Part shown: positions 1 to 8,967 of the stretch, one piece after another
How the letters are laid out: the number at the start of each line of letters is the position of its first letter
Numbering within the stretch: position 1 is the first letter of the stretch
Position numbers and translations under genes: made by a program
DNA from: Glaciihabitans tibetensis
GTDB lineage: Bacteria; Actinomycetota; Actinomycetes; Actinomycetales; Microbacteriaceae
Length of the DNA: 64,000 bases
NCBI RefSeq assembly: GCF_003003265.1
Contig: NZ_PVTL01000002.1
Span: forward strand, 124,001-188,000
Reading direction: 5' to 3'
The notes under the pieces: generated by a model
The model's input: only the letters and a program-made list of their open reading frames with translations
What the model was told of the DNA's origin: nothing
Database searches by the model: none

Positions 1-2031
1 CGCCATCTGCGCGAGCAGCACCTGGTGAACGACGTGCCGTGGAGCCAGATGGTGGTTGTTGTGCGCAGCGGGGCGCAAATCGCCGGCATTCGGCGTTCGC
101 TCTCCCTCGCGGAGGTCCCGGCTCGCACCACCGTCGGCGCGACCGCTCTGCGAGAAGACCGGGCGGCTCGGGCGCTGCTCACCCTTGTCGATGTCGGTGC
201 CGGTCGTACCGCCCTGACTCCTGCCCTGGCGGCTGAGCTTTTGCTCGGCCCGTTCGGCGGCCTCGACCGACTCATGCTTCGTCGCCTCAGACTCGCCCTG
301 CGCGCCGAGGAGATCGCCGGAGGCAACCTGCGGTCAAGCGATGAACTCCTCGTCGAGGCTTTGTCCGCCCCCGGCCGATTCGCGACAATCGACCATCGGG
401 TTGGCCGCAGTGCAGACCGCCTCGCAACCACCCTCGCGGAGATCCGTACGCTCGCCGAGACCGACGGCACCATCGAGGAGCTCCTCTGGCTCGCCTGGGA
501 GCGCAGCGGACTCGCGTCGACCTGGTTCGAGCAAGCACTCAGCGCGGGTATCACCGCCGCCGAGGCGAACTCCAACCTGGACGGCGTTGTGGCCCTGTTC
601 ACCGCAGCGAAACGCTTTGTCGAACGCCAGCCCGGTACTCCGGCGGGTGTTTTTCTGAGCGCGGTGCTCGATGCCGAGGTTCCAGAAGACACCCTCTCGC
701 CGCAGCCCAACGACGACGCTGTGCTGGTCACCACCCCTCCGGGAACGGTGGGGCTCGAATTCGCCATCGTCGTCGTGGCGAATCTGCAGGACGGTGCCTG
801 GCCGAATCTGCGCCTGCGCGGCTCCCTTCTCGGCCCCCAGGAGCTGGTTCGGGCGATCACCGGCATCGACAGCGCCACCCTCGACGAACGCAAGCTGGTG
901 CTCGGCGATGAACTGAGGATGTTTGCGCTCGCCGTTTCACGCGCCCGCAGCCAGGTTGTTTTGGCGACGGTCGCGAACGAAGACGACGCCCCGAGCGTTT
1001 TCCTCACCCTCGCGCCCAAGGACACGCCCGTCATCGATACGTCGTCGCTCCCTCCGCTGTCTCTCCGGGGTCTCACCGGCCGGTTGCGTCGCGATCTGGT
1101 GCAGCCAGGCAGGTCGGTGACCCGGGCCGCCAGCGATCGTGCCGCCGCGGCATCCGCCCTGGCCAGACTCGCGGCGGAGCACGTTCCCGGGGCCGACCCA
1201 GCGCAGTGGCACGGGCTTCTCGAACCGTCCACCACCGAACCGATGTTCGGCGAGGAGGAAAAAGTGCCCGTGTCACCCTCTCGCCTTGAGCGTTTTGAGG
1301 ATTCGCCGCTGGACTGGTTCATCGAGACGATCGCGGGTTCAGAATCATCCACGTCCATGGGGCTCGGGACGATCCTGCACTGGGCCATGGAGACAGCGAC
1401 CGATCCGAGCATCGACCGGCTGTGGGACTCGGTGGAGTCCCGCTGGAAAGAGTTGCCGTTCGAGTCCGAGTGGATGGCGGAGACGCAGAAACGCACCGCG
1501 CGCGTTCTGGTGGCAGCCATCGGCGAATACCTCGCCGACTTCCAGCGTGAAGGAAAAACGTTGGTCGGCGCAGAAAAACGGTTCTCGCTCGATATCGGGC
1601 GCGCTCAGGTCAACGGGTCCATCGATCGCATCGAACGCGCGGCAGACGGCTCGGTCCACATCGTCGACCTCAAGACGGGTACCCCGATCACCCAGCCCGC
1701 GAAGATAGCGGCCCATCCGCAACTCGGCGCGTACCAGCTCGCCTACGCACAGGGCGTACTCGACGAATTCCTGGACGAGCTCGGCGAACACCATGCGGGA
1801 GGCGCGAAGCTGTTGTACGTGAAGAAGGGGGTGCGCTCGAAGCTGTATCGAGAGTCGGTGCAGCCCCCGCTCGACGAGGAGGCACTCGAGGGGTTCCGCA
1901 CGCGGATCCGCCAGGCTGCAGTCGGTATGGCGGCGGCAGAGTATGAGGGGGCGATCGAACTGCGCAGCTGGGGCTCCGGCGGCACCTCGAATCTCGCCAT
2001 TCACCGGGTAAGGGCGGTTTCCAGTGATTGA
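1..2031 (+). CDS. adnA: AdnA-like helicase-nuclease subunit (5' end outside window)
   Basis: The reading frame is open from base 1, so only about the last 676 residues are visible. The C-terminal quarter is a RecB-type nuclease: GTILHWAM near visible residue 456, GSIDRIERAADG, then VDLKTG near 555 and a QLGAYQLAYAQ motif. The helicase part is degenerate: where motif V normally reads T-H-x-x-K-G-L-E, here it is VTTPPGTVGLEF, although motif VI (ALAVSRARS) is recognisable. In mycobacteria AdnA is the weak motor of the heterodimeric AdnAB end-resecting machine, whose nuclease remains active; this matches. The next gene starts inside its 3' end (8-bp overlap), implying one transcript and paired translation. 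The AdnA name is inferred from order, the decayed motor and the partner gene. Confidence 0.85.
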   Translation, partial: RHLREQHLVNDVPWSQMVVVVRSGAQIAGIRRSLSLAEVPARTTVGATALREDRAARALLTLVDVGAGRTALTPALAAELLLGPFGGLDRLMLRRLRLALRAEEIAGGNLRSSDELLVEALSAPGRFATIDHRVGRSADRLATTLAEIRTLAETDGTIEELLWLAWERSGLASTWFEQALSAGITAAEANSNLDGVVALFTAAKRFVERQPGTPAGVFLSAVLDAEVPEDTLSPQPNDDAVLVTTPPGTVGLEFAIVVVANLQDGAWPNLRLRGSLLGPQELVRAITGIDSATLDERKLVLGDELRMFALAVSRARSQVVLATVANEDDAPSVFLTLAPKDTPVIDTSSLPPLSLRGLTGRLRRDLVQPGRSVTRAASDRAAAASALARLAAEHVPGADPAQWHGLLEPSTTEPMFGEEEKVPVSPSRLERFEDSPLDWFIETIAGSESSTSMGLGTILHWAMETATDPSIDRLWDSVESRWKELPFESEWMAETQKRTARVLVAAIGEYLADFQREGKTLVGAEKRFSLDIGRAQVNGSIDRIERAADGSVHIVDLKTGTPITQPAKIAAHPQLGAYQLAYAQGVLDEFLDELGEHHAGGAKLLYVKKGVRSKLYRESVQPPLDEEALEGFRTRIRQAAVGMAAAEYEGAIELRSWGSGGTSNLAIHRVRAVSSD

Positions 2032-5000
2032 CAGCGCAACTGTTTCCAGCATCGGCATCGGCATCAGTGCCTACGACATTGCGGATGCGCTTGGCCTGCC
2101 GCGCCCCACCGACCAGCAACGCGACGTGATCGAGGCACCGCTGTCGCCGGCGCTTGTCGTCGCCGGAGCAGGAAGTGGCAAGACCGAGACCATGGCGAAC
2201 AGGGTGCTCTGGCTGCTCGCCAACGGGCATCTGCGCGCGGGGGAGATTCTCGGGCTGACCTTTACCCGCAAGGCCGCGGGAGAGCTCGCCGCCCGCATTC
2301 GCGAACGCATCGGCCAACTCGCCCATCAGGGTTTACTGCCCGGCGACTACGACGAGTTCGAGGCTCCGGTCGTCGCAACGTACAACTCCTTCGCCAACAC
2401 CATCTACCGTGACCACGCGATGCTCCTCGGCAGAGAGAGCGACGGCGACGTTCTGGGTGAGGCATCCGCCTGGCAGCTCGCCCGGTCGATCGTGGTTGCC
2501 AGCGGTGATCCGCGCCTCGCGCAACTCGGGCGCAACGTTGATCCCATCACCAAGGCCGTCCTCGAGCTCAGCCACGCACTCAGCGAGAACATCGTGGATC
2601 CCGAGCGCGTGCGTGCCATGGCGGCCAGGTTCGCGTCTATCGCAGACCTGCCTGCGGGCGGCAAGGGGGATTACCCTGCAGTGGCGGAGCTGGTGCGCAC
2701 GGTCGGGTCGCTTGACGTGTTGCTCGATCTGGCGACCGCGTTCTCCGAGGCGAAAGCTCGCCGGGGGTTTGTGGAGTACGCCGACCAGGTGGCCCTCGCC
2801 CTCGAGATCGTGCGCCGAGTGCCGCGCGTGAGCGCTGACTTCCGAGAGCGATATCGAGTCGTGCTTCTGGATGAGTACCAGGACACCTCGGTGGTTCAGA
2901 CCTGGCTGTTGTCCGAGCTGTTCGCCGACCACGCCGTGATGGCCGTGGGCGACCCGAACCAATCCATCTACGGGTGGCGCGGGGCCAGTGCCGCAAATCT
3001 CGAGCAGTTCGCCCATCAATTCGGTGGGGGCGAAGTCGCGAACTTCAATCTCACGACCAGCTGGCGAAATGGACGCAAGATCCTCGCCGTTGCGAACGCC
3101 CTCGTTGAGCCGCTCGTTGCGCACACGCGGGTCCGTGTGGACAAACTGCAGCCCGGTCCGGGCGCCAGTGCGGTTCCGGTGGAGTTGATCGTCGAGGAGA
3201 CCGTTCTCGAAGAGGCTCAGGCTGCAGCTCGCTGGCTGAAAGCGCACCTGGCGCGCACCGACCCGAAAACCGGCAAGCCGCCCACAGCGGCGATGCTGTT
3301 CCGGGCTCGAAAGAATCAGCCCTACTTTATGGACGCACTGCGCGACAACGACGTGCCCTTCCACGTGCTGGGAGTCGGTGGCCTCATGAGCGAGCCGGAG
3401 ATCGCCGATCTCGTGAGCGCGCTGCGGGTTGTTCACGATCCCACCGCCGGCAGTGAACTCGTGCGGCTGCTTGCCGGGTCGCGCTGGCGGATCGGAGTTC
3501 GCGACCTGCGCGCGTTGTCCCGGCTGGCGTCCTGGCTGCGCGACCGGGACTACGCCCAGAAGAGTTACGACGACGAGGTCAAAGATGCTCTGCGCGCGTC
3601 GGTCGCCTCGGGGGAGGGTGGCTCGATCGTCGACGCCGTCGACTTTCTCGCCACCGCGAAGCCGGGGCACTCGCAACTCGACGGTTTCAGCGAGGTTGGA
3701 CTCGAGCGACTGCGCGAGGCGGGTAGAACTTTCGCCAAGCTGCGTTCTCGCGGCGGGCTTGACCTGCTCGATTTCGTTACCCTCGTCGAACAAGAACTGC
3801 AGCTGGACATCGAAGTTGTCGCCAACGACTTGCGCGCACTCGGCGGAGCGAACCGTGAAGCGTTCTTTGATGCGCTGGGGGGATATCTCGCGGTGGATGA
3901 CTCCTCCACGCTGGGCGGATTTCTCGCCTGGCTCAAGGAAGCCGAGTGGCGCGACGGGCTGACACCGCGGCCGGAGGAGCCTGAGCCAGGCACGGTTCAG
4001 CTCCTCACCATTCACGGGTCCAAGGGGCTGGAATGGGACGCGGTTGTGGTACCGAGGATGGTTGAGGACGAGATACCGAGCAAGCCGGTTGAGGGGTTCG
4101 GAGGCTGGCTAGGATTCGGTGCGCTGCCCTGGCCGTTCCGCGGAGACTCCGCGGAGTTGCCTGAGTTCCTCTGGGAACGGGCAGAGACCCGCAAGGAGGT
4201 CCTCGACGCCAAGGTGGAGTTTGCCGAGAAGGTCAGGCACCGGCACATCCTCGAGGAGCGCCGCCTCGCGTACGTCGCCGTGACCCGGGCACGGCACTGG
4301 TTGGCGTTGACCGGGTCGTTCTGGTCGACGCAAGCCACCGCGCGCGAGCCCAGCCCCTTCCTCGGCGAGTTGGAGGCAACGGGAGTGCTTGCCGCGGCGA
4401 CGACGGTCGGCGCGCTTCCGCTCGCCAGCGAGCACGAAACGAATCCGCTTGGCGACGAAGTCACCACCCTGGTCTGGCCGCTCGATCCACTCGGCAGCCG
4501 CCGCGCGAAGGTTGAGGCGGCAGCGCAGGCAGTGCGCGACGCGGATCCTTCAGAAACCGGGCGGTGGGGGCCGGAACTCGAGTTGCTCCTCGGCGAGCGC
4601 GCTCGCCGGATGACAGCGAATGCCTTCGTTCCGATGCCAACGCGCGTGCCCGCGTCCCGGTTCAAGGACTTTGTCACCGATCCCCAGTCCGTCGCGGCGG
4701 CGCTGCGCAGGCCGATGCCGGAGCGCCCCTACCGAGCCACCCGGCTCGGCACGCTGTTTCACAGCTGGGTGGAGGAGCGTTATGGCACAGGCGGAACGGC
4801 CGAGGAACTCGACAGCTTTGCAACGGAGCTCGACGACGGATTCGATGCCCAGCAGGTGCCACTCGAACAGGCCGAACTCGTCAGGCTCCAGGGAATTTTC
4901 GAACGGTCCCCCTGGGCGCTGCGGGCACCGGTGGAGGTGGAGCGTGAGATTCACCTGGTCCTCGACGGCCAGATCATTATCTGCAAGATCGATGCGGTGT

Positions 5001-5248
5001 ACTTCGATGGGGAACGCTACGAGGTTGTCGACTGGAAGACCGGAAAGGCTCCGCGCGATGCCCGGGACCTCGAAGACAAGCAACTGCAGCTCGCGCTCTA
5101 CCGGCTCGCCTATGCGCGCTGGAAGAACATCGATCCGCACCTCATTGACGCGGTGTTCTACTACGTCTCCGATGACGCCGTGATTCGTCCGAAGCGAATC
5201 TTCGACGAGGACGAGCTGGTCGAGCTGTGGCGGGCGTCGCTGGTGTAA
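2024..5248 (+). CDS. adnB: AdnB-like ATP-dependent helicase-nuclease
   Basis: 1074-residue UvrD/PcrA-type superfamily 1 helicase fused to a C-terminal RecB-like nuclease. Seen directly: Walker A AGAGSGKT (about residues 47-54), DEYQDTS (about 280), GDPNQSIYGWRGA (about 308), IHGSKGLEWD (about 662), YVAVTRAR (about 749), then nuclease motifs GTLFHSW (about 908), KIDAVYFDGERYEVVDWKTG (about 990-1006) and QLALYRLAYARW. All helicase motifs are intact, unlike the upstream partner, so this is the likely motor of an AdnAB-type double-strand-break resection complex. The GTG start lies 8 bp inside the upstream gene. Length matches mycobacterial AdnB (about 1100 residues). Confidence 0.9.
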   Translation: MIDSATVSSIGIGISAYDIADALGLPRPTDQQRDVIEAPLSPALVVAGAGSGKTETMANRVLWLLANGHLRAGEILGLTFTRKAAGELAARIRERIGQLAHQGLLPGDYDEFEAPVVATYNSFANTIYRDHAMLLGRESDGDVLGEASAWQLARSIVVASGDPRLAQLGRNVDPITKAVLELSHALSENIVDPERVRAMAARFASIADLPAGGKGDYPAVAELVRTVGSLDVLLDLATAFSEAKARRGFVEYADQVALALEIVRRVPRVSADFRERYRVVLLDEYQDTSVVQTWLLSELFADHAVMAVGDPNQSIYGWRGASAANLEQFAHQFGGGEVANFNLTTSWRNGRKILAVANALVEPLVAHTRVRVDKLQPGPGASAVPVELIVEETVLEEAQAAARWLKAHLARTDPKTGKPPTAAMLFRARKNQPYFMDALRDNDVPFHVLGVGGLMSEPEIADLVSALRVVHDPTAGSELVRLLAGSRWRIGVRDLRALSRLASWLRDRDYAQKSYDDEVKDALRASVASGEGGSIVDAVDFLATAKPGHSQLDGFSEVGLERLREAGRTFAKLRSRGGLDLLDFVTLVEQELQLDIEVVANDLRALGGANREAFFDALGGYLAVDDSSTLGGFLAWLKEAEWRDGLTPRPEEPEPGTVQLLTIHGSKGLEWDAVVVPRMVEDEIPSKPVEGFGGWLGFGALPWPFRGDSAELPEFLWERAETRKEVLDAKVEFAEKVRHRHILEERRLAYVAVTRARHWLALTGSFWSTQATAREPSPFLGELEATGVLAAATTVGALPLASEHETNPLGDEVTTLVWPLDPLGSRRAKVEAAAQAVRDADPSETGRWGPELELLLGERARRMTANAFVPMPTRVPASRFKDFVTDPQSVAAALRRPMPERPYRATRLGTLFHSWVEERYGTGGTAEELDSFATELDDGFDAQQVPLEQAELVRLQGIFERSPWALRAPVEVEREIHLVLDGQIIICKIDAVYFDGERYEVVDWKTGKAPRDARDLEDKQLQLALYRLAYARWKNIDPHLIDAVFYYVSDDAVIRPKRIFDEDELVELWRASLV

Positions 5249-5286
5249 ATCGTGCGGGCAGAGATTGCTTTGGTCTAAATCGCGCG
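5240..5286. repeat. Duplicated gene end with stop codon
   Basis: A 17-bp segment holding the last codons and TAA stop of the helicase (5240-5256) is repeated 30 bp downstream (5270-5286) with 14 of 17 bases identical, again including CTAAATCG. The second copy supplies the stop codon of the convergent phosphotransferase gene. Confidence 0.6.
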
Positions 5287-6297
5287 CCCGCTGCGGTTGA
5301 GCATCTCCTCGACCTCGGTGACCTCCATGGTGGGTGACACCAGCGGGCCGATCGGGTTCATCACGTTGTTGCGCACGTTGTCGAGGAGACGGTTGAGCAT
5401 GGCTACGGCGTCATCCACTATCTCGGTGTTGCGCGTATCGGTGCCGTGGAGCAGCCACTTGGCGATCTCCAGCTCTGCGTACAGCATTGACCGCTGGCGC
5501 ACCTGGCGGTCGGCGCTGCCGCGCAGGTCGTTGTAGGCGTCGAAACCCGCCTCGGCCACGTGCTCGCCGCGTGTGCCGAGCAGCCAGAACAGGTCGCGGG
5601 CGGGGTCGCCGACGTGGAGTTCGTGCCAGCCGAGCACTCCGCTGACCGCTCCCTCGGAGAACAGGAACGAGCTGGCGGTCAGCCCACCGTTGACCACGGC
5701 AGGCTGGAACTGCCAGAGCTTCGATTCCTCTGTCGCCCCCTCCCACCGGGCCAGGAGTTCGCCCGGCACCAATCCGGTGTTCGCCGCGCGGTCGAGCACC
5801 GTGATGCACGCGCGGAGGGCTTCGATAGCCGTGAGCACGGGCAGCGAGGCGTCGGAGACAAAGCTGGTGGGCAGGGAGTGGATTGCCGCGATCGCGCGAC
5901 CGATTGAGGCGGCCTGGGTGGTGTCGAGGTCGAGCAGCGGCACCTTCGCCCCATACAAAAATTCGTACACCATGGCACGGGTGTAGCGCGTTTTGCCCGC
6001 GGCGTCCTTGCCGACTGTGGCGCGGGTGTCGCCCACGAAGGTGGACACGGCGAACGGCAGCCGGGTGCGCACTCCTGCGCTCAGGGCGCGCAGCGCGGCC
6101 AGGTCAGCGGCCTGTTCCGTCTCGGCGCGCACGCTGCGCGGCGCCCGCACAATGAAGTGTGCGCCGGCGCGGTCAGTAAGCACAGCAGAGTCGTAGTCGT
6201 TGTTTGCCCCCGTGCCAAAGGAAGCTGCCTTGACGAGGTCGAGGCCGGGCACTGCCGACGTGGCGAGCGCGGCTAGAGTGAGATGGGATCGGGCCAT
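5275..6297 (-). CDS. Phosphotransferase family protein (APH-like)
   Basis: 340-residue protein of the aminoglycoside/macrolide phosphotransferase-like kinase fold. The start MARSHLTLAALATSA at 6297 is preferred; the longer reading frame to 6369 would run into the divergent nudC start. Visible features are an N-lobe with KAASFGTGANNDYDSAVLTD and FIVRAP, and a C-lobe with VVNGGLTASSFLF at the place of the catalytic loop, followed by GVLGWHELHVGDPARDLFWLLG, the metal-binding region. The canonical catalytic HGD is replaced by NGG, so activity as a kinase is uncertain. It sits between the AdnAB-type genes and nudC, transcribed towards adnB. The substrate is unknown; drug resistance should not be assumed. 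Confidence 0.75.
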   Translation of the reverse strand: MARSHLTLAALATSAVPGLDLVKAASFGTGANNDYDSAVLTDRAGAHFIVRAPRSVRAETEQAADLAALRALSAGVRTRLPFAVSTFVGDTRATVGKDAAGKTRYTRAMVYEFLYGAKVPLLDLDTTQAASIGRAIAAIHSLPTSFVSDASLPVLTAIEALRACITVLDRAANTGLVPGELLARWEGATEESKLWQFQPAVVNGGLTASSFLFSEGAVSGVLGWHELHVGDPARDLFWLLGTRGEHVAEAGFDAYNDLRGSADRQVRQRSMLYAELEIAKWLLHGTDTRNTEIVDDAVAMLNRLLDNVRNNVMNPIGPLVSPTMEVTEVEEMLNRSGRAI

Positions 6298-6361
6298 ACC
6301 AACAGGGTAGGTCGACTCCTGCCGCAACCGCAGCACGCCACGCACTTCCGACGGGTCATCA

Positions 6362-7291
6362 ATGTCCAATTCTTTTCTGGCGCGACTGCCGCTTTCCCGC
6401 TACGAGGTTGATCGTGACTATCTCGCGCGCAGTCGTGAGAATTTGTTCGAGGAACTCTGGGCCGATCCGGCCACGCGGGTGCTGCCGATCTTCCAGGGCA
6501 CCGCGCTGCTCGCCTCAGACACCTCGCTCGCGCTGCTGCCGGTGGGCGCGGTCCCCGCGACGGAACTGCTGGTCTACCTGGGCCGGTCCACGTCTCTGAG
6601 GAGTCCGGAACCGGTCGGTACCCCGATCGTTGCAGCGCTGCTGACGGATGCCGGGCACCTGGCCGAGTCGGACTGGGCGAGCCTGCGCACGGTGGGCAAC
6701 ATACTGTCCGATCGCGACACCGGGCTGCTCACCGAAGCACTCGGTGTGCTCAACTGGCATGCTTCCCACGCGTTCTCCCCGCGCACGGGAGAACCCACCA
6801 CCGTGACCAGCGGGGGATGGGTGCGTCGAGACCCGGTGTCGCAGACCGATGTTTTTCCCCGAACGGATGCCGCGATCATCGTGGGAGTGCTCGACGCCGA
6901 GGATCGCCTGCTGCTGGGATCAAACGCCCTCTGGGAGAGCAATCGCTACTCGCTCCTCGCCGGTTTCGTCGAACCGGGGGAGTCTCTTGAAGCCGCCGTC
7001 GTACGGGAGGTATTCGAGGAATCGGGCTTGCGGGTTACCGATCCGGTGTACCTGGGCAGCCAGCCGTGGCCGTTCCCGGCGTCGCTGATGCTCGGCTTCA
7101 CCGCGCGCCTCGATCCCGAACACACCAACACCGCTGTTCCCGATGGTGACGAGATTCTTGACCTGCGCTGGTTCAGTCGCGAGGAACTACACAACTCCCT
7201 TGGAGAGATCCTGCTGCCGGGACCCACCTCGATCGCGCGCGCCATCATCGACGAGTGGTACGGCGAACCCATCGCCGACGGCCAGAAGTGA
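6362..7291 (+). CDS. nudC: NAD(+) diphosphatase (Nudix family NudC)
   Basis: 309 residues. The Nudix box is complete (GFVEPGESLEAAVVREVFEE then SGL) and is followed by SQPWPFPASLM, the motif that marks NADH/NAD-capped-RNA pyrophosphatases. It hydrolyses NAD(H) to NMN(H) and AMP and in other bacteria removes the NAD cap from RNA. The zinc-ribbon region of E. coli NudC (two CxxC pairs) is replaced here by WHASHAFSPRTGEPT, with no cysteine, as I recall for actinobacterial NudC. The ATG lies 64 bp from the divergent phosphotransferase start, so both promoters must lie in that gap. Its stop overlaps the GTG of the next helicase (GTGA). Confidence 0.93.
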   Translation: MSNSFLARLPLSRYEVDRDYLARSRENLFEELWADPATRVLPIFQGTALLASDTSLALLPVGAVPATELLVYLGRSTSLRSPEPVGTPIVAALLTDAGHLAESDWASLRTVGNILSDRDTGLLTEALGVLNWHASHAFSPRTGEPTTVTSGGWVRRDPVSQTDVFPRTDAAIIVGVLDAEDRLLLGSNALWESNRYSLLAGFVEPGESLEAAVVREVFEESGLRVTDPVYLGSQPWPFPASLMLGFTARLDPEHTNTAVPDGDEILDLRWFSREELHNSLGEILLPGPTSIARAIIDEWYGEPIADGQK

Positions 7292-8967
7292 CCTCACCAG
7301 AAGACCTGCTCGCCGGTCTCGACGACCAACAACGCATCGCGGCGGAGTCGTTGCTCGGTCCGGTGTGCCTTCTCGCCGGCGCGGGCACGGGAAAGACCCG
7401 CGCCATCACCCACCGCGTCGCCTACGGGGTTGCCACCGGCGTCTACTCACCCGGACGAGTGATGGCCCTGACCTTCACCAGTCGCGCGGCGGCTGAACTG
7501 CGCACCAGACTGCGCGCGCTCGGAGCGCAGGGGGTCGCGGCACGCACCTTCCACGCCTCGGCCCTGTCCCAGCTGAACTTCTTCTGGCCGCAGGTCATCG
7601 GCGGCACCATGCCCCGGCTGCTGGACAGCAAGGGCAGACTGCTCGCGCACGCGGCCGAGACCCTGAAACTCAAACTGGACACCGCGACCCTGCGCGACAC
7701 CGCCGCGGAGATTGAGTGGCGGAAGGTGTCCCGCCTGAGCATCGAGCAGTACGGGCTCGCCGCCCACTCCCGCGCGCTTCCCCCGACACTGACGGTCGAC
7801 AAGGCGGTGGATCTGCAGCGGGCGTACGAAGCGGTGAAGGACGAGCGCCGCCAGCTCGACTTTGAAGACGTGCTGCTCGCCACCGCGGGCATGATCGAGT
7901 CCGAACCCCGGGTGGCCCAGCAGGTGCGTGAGCAGTACCGCTTCTTTGTGGTGGATGAGTACCAGGACGTTTCCCCGCTCCAGCACGAGCTTCTCGGGCT
8001 GTGGCTCGGCGACCGCGACGACGTCTGCGTGGTCGGTGACGCGAGCCAAACCATTTACTCCTTCGCGGGCGCAACGCCGGAGTACCTGCTGGGCTTCGCG
8101 GGCACCCACCAGGACGCCGTGGTCGTTCGCCTCGAACAGAACTATCGGTCCACGCCCGCCATCATCGAGTCGGCCAACCGGTTGATGCGGGGACGCCCGG
8201 GTGCCCTCAGTCTTCACGCGGCACCCGAGGCAGCGCGGGGACCCCTCCCCGCGACATCCAGCCACAAAAACGATTCGCAGGAGGCCAGAGCGATCGCTCA
8301 GTCGATCGCCGCGGACATCGCCGACGGCACGCGAGCCGAGAACATCGCCATCCTGTACCGGATCAACGTGCAGTCCGCGGCGCTGGAGGCGGCCCTCGGG
8401 GATGCCGGTGTGCCGTACCTGGTGCGCGGTTCCACCCGCTTCTTCGACCTGAAGGAGGTGAAGGAGGCGATCATGATGATCAAGGGCGCTTCCATCTCGA
8501 TCACGGGCGAACCGATCTTCAAGACCGTGAGCGACGTGCTGCGGTCGCTCGGCTGGACCCAGGAGGCCCCGGAATCCCGCGGGTCCGTGCGCGACCGCTG
8601 GGAGTCGCTGAACGCGCTGATGGGACTCGCGGAGGAAGCTCCCGCGGGCATAACGCTCAAGGATTTCGTCAGCGACCTGCTCGAACGCCAGGCCGGCCAG
8701 CACGAGCCGACGATGGCAGCGGTCACCCTCGCCACGCTGCACAGCGCGAAGGGACTCGAGTGGGACAGCGTCTACATCGCCGGAGTCTCCGAGGGCCTCT
8801 TGCCGATCACCTACGCGAAGGGGCTCGAGGCCATCGACGAAGAGCGACGCCTGTTCTACGTCGGGGTCACCCGCGCCCGCCGGAAACTCTCGCTATCCTG
8901 GTCCGCCGAGGGAGCACACCGAGGTCAGGTGCGGCAGGCAAGTCGATTCCTGGGCGAGCTGCGCTAA
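7288..8967 (+). CDS. uvrD2: ATP-dependent DNA helicase UvrD2-type
   Basis: 559 residues from the GTG that overlaps the nudC stop (GTGA). Superfamily 1 motifs are complete: AGAGTGKTRAI (about residue 31), VVDEYQDVSPL (about 221), GDASQTIYSFAGA (about 250), EQNYRSTPAI, TLHSAKGLEWD (about 483), YVGVTRARR (about 525). Context (nudC then uvrD2) equals the mycobacterial order. The mycobacterial protein continues with an HRDC domain and a tetracysteine region to about 700 residues; this one stops right after SRFLGELR, so both are missing. The last 101 bp are antisense to the 3' end of the convergent gene. Confidence 0.92.
   Translation: MTSPEDLLAGLDDQQRIAAESLLGPVCLLAGAGTGKTRAITHRVAYGVATGVYSPGRVMALTFTSRAAAELRTRLRALGAQGVAARTFHASALSQLNFFWPQVIGGTMPRLLDSKGRLLAHAAETLKLKLDTATLRDTAAEIEWRKVSRLSIEQYGLAAHSRALPPTLTVDKAVDLQRAYEAVKDERRQLDFEDVLLATAGMIESEPRVAQQVREQYRFFVVDEYQDVSPLQHELLGLWLGDRDDVCVVGDASQTIYSFAGATPEYLLGFAGTHQDAVVVRLEQNYRSTPAIIESANRLMRGRPGALSLHAAPEAARGPLPATSSHKNDSQEARAIAQSIAADIADGTRAENIAILYRINVQSAALEAALGDAGVPYLVRGSTRFFDLKEVKEAIMMIKGASISITGEPIFKTVSDVLRSLGWTQEAPESRGSVRDRWESLNALMGLAEEAPAGITLKDFVSDLLERQAGQHEPTMAAVTLATLHSAKGLEWDSVYIAGVSEGLLPITYAKGLEAIDEERRLFYVGVTRARRKLSLSWSAEGAHRGQVRQASRFLGELR

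Noticed and set aside
2333-4015. 560-codon open frame on the minus strand
   Set aside because: It lies fully antisense to the AdnB-type helicase, whose motifs are complete; long antisense frames are expected at this GC content.
5275-6297. Aminoglycoside or macrolide resistance gene
   Set aside because: Only the general phosphotransferase fold is seen, with a non-canonical catalytic site and a housekeeping context.
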